A DNA stretch of 64,000 nt from Herbiconiux oxytropis (GCF_024979315.1 NZ_JANLCK010000001.1:248001-312000); one strand, 5' to 3'; counted from the first letter of the stretch, positions 51,045 to 60,455 are shown. The notes: generated by a model not told the origin, from the sequence alone. Numbers and translations: made by a program.

Positions 51045-51913
51045 TCGATGGTGGTGCCCGACCGGCGCGTGCGGATCGCCACGACGACGACGGCGCCGAT
51101 GATCAGGGGGATGGGAATGAGCGCGGTGACGTCGACAGCGCCGGCGGAGCGGTCGGTCGCCACGGTCGGATCGACCTGGAGCGCCGCGTCGATCACGAAC
51201 TGGGTGGTGTTGAACACGGCGTGCAGCACGATGGCGATCTCGAGCCCGCCGGTGCGCCAGGTGATCCACGCGGTGCCCGCCCCGAACACGACGAACCAGA
51301 TGTTCAGGAATCCGCTCGTCGAGACGTGCACCAGCGCGAAGAGCACGCTGGAGATGACGATGGCCAGCACGAGACCGAGGCGGGCATTGCGCGTCCAGCT
51401 GCCCACGACCCGCATGATGAGCCCGCGGAAGCCGTACTCCTCGCCTGCGGCCTGGAGCGGCGTCAGCACGAGCGCCGTGGCCACCAGGAAGAGCGTGTCG
51501 TGCCACGACCAGGTCGTCTGGGGCAGGGGCGTCCAGTAGTACACGATCTGGACCACGACGGTCACCGGCAGCAGCACCACGAGAGCTCGCCCGAAGAGGT
51601 CGAACCGGAAGCGCCCGAGCACCGACGACAGCGAACCGCCCCGCACGCCGTAGAGCCAGCGCTGGATGAGCATGCTCCACGGGATCAGGAGGGCCACAGC
51701 GAACGCGCCGGCGGCATTGACGAGCGGGGTGTACCCCGCCCGGCTCTCCGTGCCGATCACCCCGTCGACGAGGGTCGCCGCGATCGCGAGCGTGAAGATG
51801 AAGAACTGCATGCCGCCGAGCAGGAGGAGGATCGCCAGGATGCCTCGCCCCACACGGCGCTTGTCGCTCACGAGTCCGCGGTGGTACTCGACGGGCGTGG
51901 GTGGATGGTTCAT
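51041..51913 (-). CDS. CPBP-family intramembrane metalloprotease (copy 1)
   Basis: A 290-residue polytopic protein. The CPBP/Abi motifs are all present: EEYGFRG (Glu158-Glu159, Arg163), FALVHVS (His196) and HAVFN (His231, Asn235). Family proteins process membrane anchors (type II CAAX prenyl-endopeptidase-like) or act in bacteriocin self-immunity and stress. The ATG at 51913 is 39 bases downstream of the -10 of a MerR-type promoter. A second CPBP gene lies just upstream in the same direction, and both have the same type of promoter. Confidence 0.87.
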   Translation of the reverse strand: MNHPPTPVEYHRGLVSDKRRVGRGILAILLLLGGMQFFIFTLAIAATLVDGVIGTESRAGYTPLVNAAGAFAVALLIPWSMLIQRWLYGVRGGSLSSVLGRFRFDLFGRALVVLLPVTVVVQIVYYWTPLPQTTWSWHDTLFLVATALVLTPLQAAGEEYGFRGLIMRVVGSWTRNARLGLVLAIVISSVLFALVHVSTSGFLNIWFVVFGAGTAWITWRTGGLEIAIVLHAVFNTTQFVIDAALQVDPTVATDRSAGAVDVTALIPIPLIIGAVVVVAIRTRRSGTTID

Positions 51914-51951
51914 GGTGGTCTCGCTCTCGACTCTCATGCGTGTGTCCTGGC

Positions 51952-51982
51952 AGTGCACACTCTGTGGCGGCGACAAGGTCAA
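51952..51982 (-). promoter_or_regulatory. MerR-type promoter A (before CPBP copy 1)
   Basis: Reading the minus strand: TTGACC (51982-51977), a 19-bp spacer and TGCACT (51957-51952). The long spacer and the imperfect dyad (ACCTTGT/ACAGAGT) between the hexamers fit promoters that MerR-family activators shorten by DNA twisting. The -35 overlaps the stop of the upstream CPBP gene. Confidence 0.7.
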
Positions 51983-52869
51983 GGCCGTCGGCGGCGCTCG
52001 ATCAGCCAGACGGCGATCACGACGGCGACATTCATGACCATCAGGATGATCAGGGACGGGCCAGGGCCTGCGCCGACGGCACGATCGATGGTCGCCGCGC
52101 CACCGTCGGCGAACACGGCGTTGACGATTCCGGCGATGACGTTGTTCGAGACGTGGAACGCGATCGCGGCCTCGAGCCCGCCGCTGAGGAGCCCCATGAT
52201 CACGGTGCACGCCGAGAACACGAAGAGGTAGCTCACCAGCCACGGGTCGAGCGACACGTGGACGACCGCGAACAGCGCTCCCGAGACGACGATGCCGAGC
52301 GCGATCGCCGGGCGCACGGCGCGGAACCATGAGGCCGCTGCCGGAACGACCACACCCCGGAACGCGACTTCCTCACCCGCGGCTTGCAGCGGAGTGGCCA
52401 GCAGGGTCACCAGGATGACGACGATCGTCGTGGTGCTGATGTCGAGCGCGCCCCACCCCGTCGATCCTGGTGCGATGAGTGCGGTGGCGAGCACGCTGAG
52501 CCCGACCAGCACGGCCGAGGCCACGAGATAGGCCCCCAGGCGGCGCTTGTCGAAAGTGCGGTCGCGCCGGAAGACGCTCCGCCACGAGACCTTCGCCAGC
52601 CGAGCCACCAGCACCGTGGCGACCAGCGCCGTGATGGCCGTGCTGACACCCGCGGCGAGGATCGCGAGCGGGGTCAGCCGAGGCATCCGTGGATCTGGGG
52701 GACCTTCGACGAGGACGACGATCTGGAACACCAGGATCTGCACGACGAGCAGCAGCAGGGGCACGGCGACGAGCACGATGAGCGACTTCCAGCGCGCCAT
52801 GCGGAAGTGCACGCCGAAGGGTCGGTCGGTGAGGTCGATCGCGGGTGCGGTCGGGGGTGCGGGTGTCAT
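51979..52869 (-). CDS. CPBP-family intramembrane metalloprotease (copy 2)
   Basis: A 296-residue membrane protein with about eight helices and the intact protease motifs EEVAFRG (Glu166-Glu167, Arg171), FAVVHVS (His204) and HVSNN (His239). Sequence similarity to copy 1 is confined to these motifs and the helix layout, so it is an old tandem duplication. It is preceded by MerR-type promoter B, 57 bases upstream of its start. Substrates are unknown; an envelope-stress role is suggested by the regulation. Confidence 0.87.
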   Translation of the reverse strand: MTPAPPTAPAIDLTDRPFGVHFRMARWKSLIVLVAVPLLLLVVQILVFQIVVLVEGPPDPRMPRLTPLAILAAGVSTAITALVATVLVARLAKVSWRSVFRRDRTFDKRRLGAYLVASAVLVGLSVLATALIAPGSTGWGALDISTTTIVVILVTLLATPLQAAGEEVAFRGVVVPAAASWFRAVRPAIALGIVVSGALFAVVHVSLDPWLVSYLFVFSACTVIMGLLSGGLEAAIAFHVSNNVIAGIVNAVFADGGAATIDRAVGAGPGPSLIILMVMNVAVVIAVWLIERRRRP

Positions 52870-52925
52870 GGGGGTCTCCTACGGACTCGTCGGCATCGTT
52901 CGTACGCGCTCGGAGCGCACCCACG

Positions 52926-52956
52926 AGTGCACACCGTGTGCCAGCAACAGGGTCAA
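52926..52956 (-). promoter_or_regulatory. MerR-type promoter B (before CPBP copy 2)
   Basis: TTGACC (52956-52951), 19-bp spacer, TGCACT (52931-52926), with dyad arms ACCCTGT and ACACGGT in the spacer. Same architecture as promoters A and C. Confidence 0.75.
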
Positions 52957-52979
52957 GAAGGCGTGCGGCGGTGCCCGAG

Positions 52980-55772
52980 TCAGAGGAGTTCGAGGTCGCG
53001 GAGCTGGCGGCGCGAGGTGATGCCGAGCTTGCGGAAGATGCTGCGCAGGTGGGCGTCGATGGTGCGCGGACTCAGGAAGAGCTGCGCCGCCACTTCGCGA
53101 GAGGTCGCCCCGGTGGCGACGAGCCGGGCGATCTGCACCTCGTGCTCGGTGAGGCCGTCCGAGGGCTGGGAGGAGCGTTTCCGCGGGTTCTGACCGGTAG
53201 CGCGCAGCTCCCGGGCGGCACGAGCAGCGAAAGCCTCAGCGCCCATCGTCGAGAGGAGTTCGTGGGCGGTGCGGAGCTGTTCGCGGGCAGCCTGACGCTG
53301 CCCCTCTCTCCGCAGCCATTCTCCGTAGACCAGGTGCGTGCGCGCGAGGTGGCCTCCCATTCCGGAGGCTCCGAGACGGCGGATCGCCTCGCGGTAGTCG
53401 TCGTCGATGGCGCCTCTGCTGCCACCTGAGCCCGTGAGCGCCCGGGAGCGTGCAGCGAGGCCGAGACCCCAGTCGCTGCCGCTCCCCCGAGCGCGGGCGC
53501 CCAGTTCCTCCGACGCGGCGGCGGCCCGCTCGGGCTGATCCGCTCGCGCGGCGGCCTCGACCAGCTCGGGGAGGGAGATGGCACTGATGGAGAGCTCTCC
53601 CATCGCGCTCGCCCGCGCCGCGGCCTCCGCCGCATCGCCGTAGCGGCCGAGGCCGTTGAGCAGCACCGCCCGCGCGTAGTACGCCGTGGCCGCCTCGGCG
53701 CCTTCCCGAGGGCGGTCGCCGCGTCGGGAGGTGGCTTCGAGGAGCCGCTGCGCATCCGTCTCCTGACCGCGCCAGGCGTTCAGGATGAGCCTGGCGTGCC
53801 GAAGGGGTACGGCTCCGGTCGCCGCTGTGATGGCCTCGCCCTCCGCCACCAGCTCGATCGCCTGCGGGATCTCACCGGTGAGCACGTGCCGCCCTGCTCG
53901 TGCCGCCAGCGCCCCGGGGAGCGTGGCGAGTGCGCCTGCCTCGCGCGCGAGCACGACATTGCGATCGGCCAGCACCCGGCTGCGTTCGGCATCGAAGACC
54001 CCGGTCGCGGCGCGCGTCGCCAGCCACAGCCAGCGACGACTGCCCATCTGGCCGAGCGCCTCCCCGTCGAAACCGCGGTGGAGGAACGCCTCGAGAGCCT
54101 TCACTACGGCTGGTGCGCCCTCCTCGTATCCGCGCGTGTACATGCCCACGAGACCGTCGAGCAGCAGGTCGGGCGGTCGGGGAGGGTCGGACGGCTCGGG
54201 TGCCGCCCGGGCCGCCTCCGCGACATCCTGAACCCCTCGCAGGTGATCGACCGAGCCGATGATCATGGCCGCGTCGAGCGCGTGCAGGTAGGTCTCACGG
54301 GACAACGGGGCGTCGAGCGGCGCGAGAGTCGCGGCAGCATCGAGCAGCATGACCGGCACGTGGCTCCCCTGGGTGAGGTGGAACGCGATGCGGGCACGGA
54401 GCAGCTCGAGCCGTGCTCGCTGCAGGTCGTCCAGCGGGCCGGCCTCCGCGACCTCCAGCAGCTGCGCCGCGGCCTCCGCTGCACCCGCATCGAGCTTCGC
54501 GTGCGCCGCTGCGAGAGCACGCCGAGCACGAGGGGCGGGATCGGAGGTGAGCTCCATCGCGTGCTGCAGAAAGGCGGCCGCCGCCGCGACACCGCCGCGG
54601 GCGCGTGTGCGTTCAGCCGTGCTCTCCAGTTCGGCGGCCACATCGTCGTCGGTGCCCAGAACCGCCTGTGCGCGGTGCCAGGCACGCCGATCGGGGGCGG
54701 CCAGGGGGTCGGTGGCGTCGGCCAGGGCCCGGTGCGCGGCTCGTCGGTCGCCGGGGGTGGCGGCACGGTACACGGCCGAACGCACGAGCGGGTGCCGGAA
54801 CCGCACACTCGAGTCGATCTCCACCAGTCCCGAGGCTTCAGCCGGCCCTGCCGCCCCTCTCGGCAGTCCCACCTGGTCGGCCGCGCGCCACAGCAGCTCC
54901 GCGTCGCCGGTCGGGTCGGCGGCAGCGAGCAGCATCAGCGTCCGGGAGGCAGGTGCCAGACCGGCCGATCGCCGTTCGAAGGTCTCCTCGATGCGCCGCG
55001 GGACCGTGCGCACATCAGGCAGCTCGAAGCCCCCCGCCAAGCGGGTCGCGACAGCGCTCCGCGGCAGTTCGAGCAACGCCAGCGGGTTGCCGCGTGCTTC
55101 GGCGACGATGCGGTCGCGCACGTGTTCGTCGAGCGGGGCGCGGATGCCGTCGTCGAGCAGTGTGCGCGCGTCAGCGTCGCCGAGTCCCGTCAGCCGCAGC
55201 TCGGGCGCGAGGTCGGCGAACACATCGATCTCGCCGAGGCCCGGGTCTCGTCGCGCGAAGACCAGCGCCACCCCCTCGGCCGCGACCCGCCGGGCGACGA
55301 AGGCGAATATCTGTGCCGACGCCGGATCGAGCCACTGCGCATCGTCGACGAGACACAGCAGCGGCCGCTCGCCGGCGACCTCGGCCAGCAGGTTCAGAGT
55401 GGCCAGGCCGACCAGGAACCTGTCGGGCGCGTCGCCGCCGCGAAGACCGAGGGCCACGCCGAGTGCAGCCTGCTGCGGGCCGGGCAGGGCGTCCACTCGG
55501 TCGAGCATCGACGCCACCAATTGATGCAGAGCTGCGAAGGCGAACTGCGTCTCCGACTCGATACCGCAGATCGCCGCGACCTGAAACCCCCGGCGACGTG
55601 CCGACTCGCGGACGTCGTCGAGCAGCGCGCTCTTCCCGATCCCCGCCTCCCCGCGCACCACGACGGATCCGCTCTGACCGGCGTGCGCCTCGGCGAGCAG
55701 TCGCTCCAGGGCCGCGCGCTCGGCGTGCCGACCCAGGAGTTCCACCAGTTCGCTCCCTCTCGAGGTCGACAT
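52980..55772 (-). CDS. Large LuxR-family regulator (MalT/AAA-TPR type)
   Basis: A 930-residue protein. The N-terminal STAND-type NTPase domain has Walker A GEAGIGKSALL (about 41-51) and Walker B LCLVDDAQWLD. The centre (about 350-850) is helical and repetitive, like TPR arrays. The C-terminal LuxR HTH (about 870-925) reads DGLTEHEVQIARLVATGATSREVAAQLFLSPRTIDAHLRSIFRKLGI. Such MalT-like regulators bind ATP and a ligand to activate target genes. It is divergent from the MerR gene with a 166-base space. Its targets are unknown; the CPBP genes lie directly downstream on the same strand. Confidence 0.9.
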   Translation of the reverse strand: MSTSRGSELVELLGRHAERAALERLLAEAHAGQSGSVVVRGEAGIGKSALLDDVRESARRRGFQVAAICGIESETQFAFAALHQLVASMLDRVDALPGPQQAALGVALGLRGGDAPDRFLVGLATLNLLAEVAGERPLLCLVDDAQWLDPASAQIFAFVARRVAAEGVALVFARRDPGLGEIDVFADLAPELRLTGLGDADARTLLDDGIRAPLDEHVRDRIVAEARGNPLALLELPRSAVATRLAGGFELPDVRTVPRRIEETFERRSAGLAPASRTLMLLAAADPTGDAELLWRAADQVGLPRGAAGPAEASGLVEIDSSVRFRHPLVRSAVYRAATPGDRRAAHRALADATDPLAAPDRRAWHRAQAVLGTDDDVAAELESTAERTRARGGVAAAAAFLQHAMELTSDPAPRARRALAAAHAKLDAGAAEAAAQLLEVAEAGPLDDLQRARLELLRARIAFHLTQGSHVPVMLLDAAATLAPLDAPLSRETYLHALDAAMIIGSVDHLRGVQDVAEAARAAPEPSDPPRPPDLLLDGLVGMYTRGYEEGAPAVVKALEAFLHRGFDGEALGQMGSRRWLWLATRAATGVFDAERSRVLADRNVVLAREAGALATLPGALAARAGRHVLTGEIPQAIELVAEGEAITAATGAVPLRHARLILNAWRGQETDAQRLLEATSRRGDRPREGAEAATAYYARAVLLNGLGRYGDAAEAAARASAMGELSISAISLPELVEAAARADQPERAAAASEELGARARGSGSDWGLGLAARSRALTGSGGSRGAIDDDYREAIRRLGASGMGGHLARTHLVYGEWLRREGQRQAAREQLRTAHELLSTMGAEAFAARAARELRATGQNPRKRSSQPSDGLTEHEVQIARLVATGATSREVAAQLFLSPRTIDAHLRSIFRKLGITSRRQLRDLELL

Positions 55773-55938
55773 CGTCTCCTTCAGGGTAGCGACCGTCGGC
55801 GCACGAAGCGGCTAGGTGATCTTCACCGACGCGAAGGGCGGCGTGGGGTTGCGAACCTGACAGCATGCAGACGACACGCCTTCTTCGCGGCCCCGGTTCC
55901 GATTGTTCTGATCGGTCTGATCGCATTCGGCAGAGCGG

Positions 55939-56694
55939 ATGCGGGACGATCCCGTGACGTGGAGCACCCGAGAACTCGCAGATCTCGCAGGAACGACCGT
56001 CAATGCGGTGCGGCACTACCACTCGATCGGGCTCCTCGATCCGCCCGAGCGATGCGAGAACGGTTACAAGCAGTACCAGGTGCGGCATCTGGTGCGGTTG
56101 AGCCAGGTGCGTCGCCTGGCCGAGCTGGGCGTTCCGCTCGCGCAGGTGCAGAGCGATGAGCAGCACGGCCTGGTGGTGCCGGGCGGACTGAACGAGCTCG
56201 ACGCGCAGGTCGAGGCACAGATCGAACGGTTGGACAGGGCACGGGCGGATATCGCCGCCCTTCTCCGCGACAGCGCGCCGGCCGACACGCCCCGCGGATT
56301 CGAGGCGTTCGCACTGAGACTGTCGGAGGCCGACCGGTCGCTTCTGCACGTCCTCACCCGACTGCATGGCACCGAATCGGTGAACGGGTTGAAGCGGATG
56401 GTGGCAGCAGAGCCTCGCGATCTCAGGGAGCAGTTCGATGCGTTGGAAGCGGATTCGGCCGAGCGCTCGCGAGAACGGCTCGCGCGCAGCCTGGCCGCGT
56501 CGGGGGCGAACTGGCGCTCGGCCGATCGTCCGTGGTCGGCGCGACCGGCCGCCCGGGCACTCAGGCGCGACCACGCCGCGCAGCGGGCGGTGCGCGTGGT
56601 TCTCGCCGAGCTCTACAACCCGGCGCAGCTCGACGTGCTCGGCCGCCTCGACGCCGGAGCGGTGCACGGTCGACCCGAGCCTCTGAGCGCTTGA
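55939..56694 (+). CDS. MerR-family transcriptional regulator
   Basis: A 251-residue regulator with an N-terminal winged HTH (TRELADLAGTTVNAVRHYHSIGLLDPPERCENGYKQYQ, residues 10-47) and a long helical C-terminal part of about 150 residues that lacks the metal-binding cysteines of MerR/CueR and resembles drug-sensing (TipA/BmrR-like) members. A MerR gene inside a neighbourhood with three 19-bp-spacer promoters makes it the prime candidate for their activator. ATG 55939 or GTG 55956 are both possible starts; the HTH begins in either case close to the N-terminus. Confidence 0.85.
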   Translation: MRDDPVTWSTRELADLAGTTVNAVRHYHSIGLLDPPERCENGYKQYQVRHLVRLSQVRRLAELGVPLAQVQSDEQHGLVVPGGLNELDAQVEAQIERLDRARADIAALLRDSAPADTPRGFEAFALRLSEADRSLLHVLTRLHGTESVNGLKRMVAAEPRDLREQFDALEADSAERSRERLARSLAASGANWRSADRPWSARPAARALRRDHAAQRAVRVVLAELYNPAQLDVLGRLDAGAVHGRPEPLSA

Positions 56695-56710
56695 CTGTCT
56701 GGTCGGTGAC

Positions 56711-57424
56711 GTGAGCAGGTCGCGCGACTGGCTGCGATCGGATCGCTTCCGGGGCATCGTGAGCGCAACGATCGCCGGTGCCGCGGCTGTCCTGGTCTCC
56801 GTCGCGGTGACCCTCACCACCGGCGACGCCGACACCGAGGCCGGTCTGCGCAGGTCGTCGATGACGGCCTACGTGGTGGCGTGGCCGGTCTACTCGGTGC
56901 TGTACGTCGCCTGGGGCGCCCGGGTGTACTCCCGCCTCCCGTCCGAAGCGCTCCGCCGCGTCTCCGAGTCCGACGACCGTGACGACCGGGGGGTCTCGCG
57001 ACTCCTGCACCTGACGGGAACCACGAACACCACCCTCACGGCCGCCGCCGTGGCGGTGATCGTGACCATCGCCATCGCGCAGCAGGAGGAGTTCCGGAGC
57101 GAGCCCGTCTACATCCTGCTGGCTCTGCTGACCGTGGCCAGCTCATGGCTGCTGATGGTGTTCTCGTTCGCGCAGCGATATCAGCGGCTCGGCGCGACCG
57201 CCGACGATGAGCCCTTCCGCTTCCACATCCCCGACGCGCCCCGGTTCGGCGACTACTTCACCCTGGCGACGCTGCTGTCCACCATGGCGGCGACCATTCC
57301 CGCCGAGATCAGCTCGCGGCGGGCGTGGCTCACCGTGCGCACGAACGTGGTCATCGCCTTCCTGTTCAATTCGGTCATCATCGCGATGATGGTCTCGCTC
57401 CTGTTCGGAGGGCTCCTGACGTGA
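56711..57424 (+). CDS. DUF1345 membrane protein
   Basis: A 237-residue protein with four or five membrane helices. The C-terminal pattern RTNVVIAFLFNSVIIAMMVSLLFGGLL is the DUF1345 signature. The function is unknown. It starts (GTG) 16 bases after the MerR stop and overlaps the LtrA-like gene by GTGA, giving a MerR-DUF1345-LtrA transcription unit. Confidence 0.75.
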   Translation: MSRSRDWLRSDRFRGIVSATIAGAAAVLVSVAVTLTTGDADTEAGLRRSSMTAYVVAWPVYSVLYVAWGARVYSRLPSEALRRVSESDDRDDRGVSRLLHLTGTTNTTLTAAAVAVIVTIAIAQQEEFRSEPVYILLALLTVASSWLLMVFSFAQRYQRLGATADDEPFRFHIPDAPRFGDYFTLATLLSTMAATIPAEISSRRAWLTVRTNVVIAFLFNSVIIAMMVSLLFGGLLT

Positions 57425-58632
57425 CACCGACGGCGAAGGACACCGGCACGGCGAGGGCTGCCGCTCACGTCACCTCCCGCTGGGGGCTCATGCCCGTGCT
57501 CCCGCGCGATCCGGCGCAACCCCACCGCTCGGCCAGCGCACTCGAGCTGTTCTTCGACCTCGTCTTCGTGGTCGCCGTCGCGATCGCATCCCGCAACCTG
57601 CACCACTTCGAGACGGAGGGTCACATCGTCGACGGCGTCGGGCCGTACCTCATGATCTTCTTCGCCATCTGGTGGGCATGGATGAACTTCACCTGGTTCG
57701 CGAGCGCCTTCGACAACGACGACTGGCTGTACCGCGTGACCACGATCGTGCAGATGGGCGGAGCCCTTCTCCTCGCCGCGGGAGCGGGACCGGCGATGCA
57801 GGAGACCGACTTCGGGCTCGCGGTCATCGGCTACGTGGTGATGCGCCTCGCCACCGTCGCGCAGTGGCTGCGAGCGGCGGCGGGTTCCCCCGAGCACCGC
57901 TCGACCGCGCTCCGTCACGCCATCGGCGTCGCGGGCGTGCAGGTGCTGTGGGTGGTGTGGTGGCTCGCGCTGCCCGGGGGCCCGACGGTGCCCGGATTCG
58001 TCATCCTCGCCCTCACGGAGCTGGCCGTTCCGGTGTGGGCGGAGCGCCGCAGCGTGACCCCGTCGCATCCGCATCACATCACCGAGCGGTACGGCCTCTT
58101 CGCCCTCATCCTCCTCGGCGAATCCATCCTGGCGTCGGCGAACGCCCTCATCGACGCGTTCGAGCACACCGAAGCGATCGCCCCGCTCGTGCTCATCTCG
58201 GTGACGGGCCTGGTGTTGGCCGCTGGCATGTGGTGGGTCTACTTCGCCCGGCCACAGCACGAACGTCTGGCCACCGTGAGCGGATCGTTCGTCTTCGGCT
58301 ACGTGCATTACGTGATCTTCGCGGCGGCCGGCGCGTTCTCGGCGGGTATCGAGGTCGCCATCGACCACGACACCCACCAGACCGATCTCGACGGAGTTGT
58401 CGCCGCCGCGACCACCACCGTTCCCGTCGCGCTCTTCGTGGTGGGGATCTGGTCGCTTGCGCTCAGGAACCGGCTTCCACGGTGGGCGGATGCCGCCATC
58501 GTCGTGCTCGCGGTGGCGATCGCCCTCAGCGCCCTCGCCCCCTTCAGCCTCGTGGTCGCGGCCGTGGCCATGGTGGGCATCGTGGTGGTGCTCGAGATCA
58601 CGCGGCCTCACCGCACGGTCGGGCTCTCCTGA
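57421..58632 (+). CDS. LtrA family membrane protein (second copy)
   Basis: A 403-residue polytopic protein with the LtrA hallmarks ALELFFDLVFVVAVAIA, WWAWMNFTWFASAFDNDD and HHITERYGLFALILLGES in the same order as the copy at 2797-4002. The GTG start at 57421 overlaps the DUF1345 stop. It converges on the SDR gene with seven bases between stops. Confidence 0.87.
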   Translation: MTPTAKDTGTARAAAHVTSRWGLMPVLPRDPAQPHRSASALELFFDLVFVVAVAIASRNLHHFETEGHIVDGVGPYLMIFFAIWWAWMNFTWFASAFDNDDWLYRVTTIVQMGGALLLAAGAGPAMQETDFGLAVIGYVVMRLATVAQWLRAAAGSPEHRSTALRHAIGVAGVQVLWVVWWLALPGGPTVPGFVILALTELAVPVWAERRSVTPSHPHHITERYGLFALILLGESILASANALIDAFEHTEAIAPLVLISVTGLVLAAGMWWVYFARPQHERLATVSGSFVFGYVHYVIFAAAGAFSAGIEVAIDHDTHQTDLDGVVAAATTTVPVALFVVGIWSLALRNRLPRWADAAIVVLAVAIALSALAPFSLVVAAVAMVGIVVVLEITRPHRTVGLS

Positions 58633-58639
58633 CGGGGGC

Positions 58640-59392
58640 TCAGACCTGGTTCGTGCCGCCGTCGACGTAGAGGTTCGACCCCACGACATAGCTGCTCTGC
58701 TCCGAGGCCAGGAACGCCACCACCGCGGCCGCCTCCTCGGGCCGACCCATGCGCCCCTTCGGCACGGTGGCGGCGACCAGCTCCTGCATGGCACGAGCGG
58801 TGTCCTCGTCGATGAACGCCGCCGTCCCTCCTGGGGTCTCGATCCACGCCGGAGAGACCACGTTCACCCGGATGCCCCGACCCTTCAGCTCGGTCGACCA
58901 GGTGCGCGCGAACGAGCGGACCGCCGCCTTCGACGCCGCGTAGGCGCCGAACGCCTCCATGCCCCGGTCGGCGGCGGTGGAGCCGATCAGAATGATCGAC
59001 GCTCCGTCGTGGAGCAGCGGCAGCGCCTTCTGCACGGTGAACAGCGTGCCCTTCACGTTCACCGCGAAGGTCGCGTCGATGTGCTGCTCCGTGGTCTGAT
59101 CCATGGGAACGAAGGAACCGACCCCGGCGTTCGCCACCAGGATGTGAAGCCCCTCGCCCCGCTCGCGGACCGCCGCGTACAGGCGGTCGAGGTCTCGCGG
59201 TTCCGCGATGTCTCCGACGACCGCGGCGGCCCGCTCCGCTCCGATGGTCTCGACGGCAGCTCTCAGCTCGGCTTCGCGCCGACCGGTGATGAAGACGTAG
59301 GCGCCCTCCTCCGCCAGGCGCACCGCGGTGGCGAGGCCGATCCCGCTGCTGCCGCCGGTGATGACCGCGGTCTTTCCTTCGAACTGTCCCAT
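58640..59392 (-). CDS. Short-chain dehydrogenase/reductase
   Basis: A 250-residue classical SDR: TGGSSGIG (12-19), NAG at 88-90, Ser138 in IGSTA, Tyr151 and Lys155 (YAASK). After beta-2 the residues GRRE suggest NADP(H). The ATG at 59392 has GAGGAGA upstream; a 19-bp-spacer MerR-type promoter (C) begins 93 bases before it. It shares regulation with the CPBP genes and may produce or detoxify a lipophilic compound that triggers the regulon. Confidence 0.88.
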   Translation of the reverse strand: MGQFEGKTAVITGGSSGIGLATAVRLAEEGAYVFITGRREAELRAAVETIGAERAAAVVGDIAEPRDLDRLYAAVRERGEGLHILVANAGVGSFVPMDQTTEQHIDATFAVNVKGTLFTVQKALPLLHDGASIILIGSTAADRGMEAFGAYAASKAAVRSFARTWSTELKGRGIRVNVVSPAWIETPGGTAAFIDEDTARAMQELVAATVPKGRMGRPEEAAAVVAFLASEQSSYVVGSNLYVDGGTNQV

Positions 59393-59748
59393 GGGGTCTC
59401 CTCTTCTCTCTATCTCTCTGCTGAGTCGTCGCCCCCGAAGCGGGTGAGGACGACTGCCCGCATGGTCTCCGGAGTCATGCGCCCACTGCACACCCTGTCG
59501 CCACCACAGGGTCAAGCGGCACGCTCGAGGGCGACATCCGCGCCATCCTCGCCTTCGACGGCATGACCCAGCAGTGATCACCACTGAAGAGTGAGCCCGC
59601 CCGCGACGGCGGGGCCCACGTCATGGCGACGTCGGTGTCGGCGATCCTGGATGCTCGTCAGAGTGGCGCGGCGTGCTCAACCACGTGCGCTGGGTGATCC
59701 CCCACCTCAGACGTTCCTCACTGCTGGCGCCGCTCCTCGTACTGCGAC
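59393..59748. other. Intergenic region of 356 bases with MerR-type promoter C
   Basis: Apart from the promoter at 59485-59515, I see no gene. A short open stretch on the plus strand (about 59522-59578) ends in DGMTQQ and could be the worn end of an old coding sequence. The remainder has no convincing reading frame, repeat or RNA motif. Confidence 0.4.
59485..59515 (-). promoter_or_regulatory. MerR-type promoter C (before the SDR at 58640)
   Basis: TTGACC (59515-59510), 19-bp spacer, TGCAGT (59490-59485). The spacer carries a perfect dyad, ACCCTGT-N7-ACAGGGT, the best of the three sites. It drives leftward transcription of the SDR gene. Confidence 0.8.
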
Positions 59749-60435
59749 TCAGCGGCGCGGATGCTCGCTCGCGCCGGCGAGGATCCCGTTGACGATCGCC
59801 GTGGTCGCCCATCGGGTCCGCTCGTCCGGTGTCCCCGACGTGAAGACCGTCGAGCCCGCCCGGTGCAGCGACGGATGCCGTTCGGCGGTCGCCGCGTTCA
59901 GCGTCTCCGTGAGGTCGGCGAGGTCCTGCCCTGCCGGGGTCGCGTGGGCGGCCCATTCGGCCGCGGACGCCGTCGCGTGCTGAAGCAGGAGGTCGACCCC
60001 CCGGGCTGCGGTCTCGACGTCGATTCCGGCCGCGTCGAGCAGCCGCATCAGCAGTTCGAGGAGGTCGAGGTAGTGCGGACCGTCCGGCCAGGTGGTGAGT
60101 GCCGCTGAGGCGAGTCCGGGTTGGCTCGCCAGCAGTCCGGCGTAGTCGTCGACCACCCGCTGCAGCCGTTCCCGCCAGGCCTCTCGCCCGTCCCAGGAGA
60201 GATCGAGCTCGGACAGGTACCGGTCGATGAGCAGCGCGTTCAGCTCCGTCGTGTTGCGCACGTACACGTAGAGCGAAGCCGGCCCGGTGTCGAGCTCGGT
60301 GGCGAGTCGGCGCATCGTCAAGGCGGCGGCTCCGTCCCGATGGACGACATCGACGGCGGCGTCGAGGATAGCCGCGCGCGACAGCGGGGGCTTCGCGGGC
60401 CGATCCCGGCGACTGATCGGTTCAGGTCGTGGCAT
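59749..60435 (-). CDS. TetR-family transcriptional regulator
   Basis: A 228-residue regulator of the TetR(C)-like subgroup: HTH ALTMRRLATELDTGPASLYVYVRNTTEL, in which GPASLYVYV is characteristic of regulators of drug efflux pumps. It is divergent from an MFS exporter, and the 30-bp perfect palindrome between them is its likely operator. Confidence 0.9.
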   Translation of the reverse strand: MPRPEPISRRDRPAKPPLSRAAILDAAVDVVHRDGAAALTMRRLATELDTGPASLYVYVRNTTELNALLIDRYLSELDLSWDGREAWRERLQRVVDDYAGLLASQPGLASAALTTWPDGPHYLDLLELLMRLLDAAGIDVETAARGVDLLLQHATASAAEWAAHATPAGQDLADLTETLNAATAERHPSLHRAGSTVFTSGTPDERTRWATTAIVNGILAGASEHPRR

Positions 60436-60455
60436 GGCCACAGCGTACTCGGCTT

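Noticed and set aside
56689-56716. A TTGACT element that resembles the MerR-type -35 near the end of the MerR gene
   Set aside because: It lies on the plus strand at the MerR stop, the spacing to a TGAGCA hexamer is too short and the dyad is missing.
59591-59983. Open frame on the plus strand overlapping the end of the TetR gene
   Set aside because: The composition is Arg/Ala-rich, no start signal is visible and it lies on the antisense strand of the real TetR gene.
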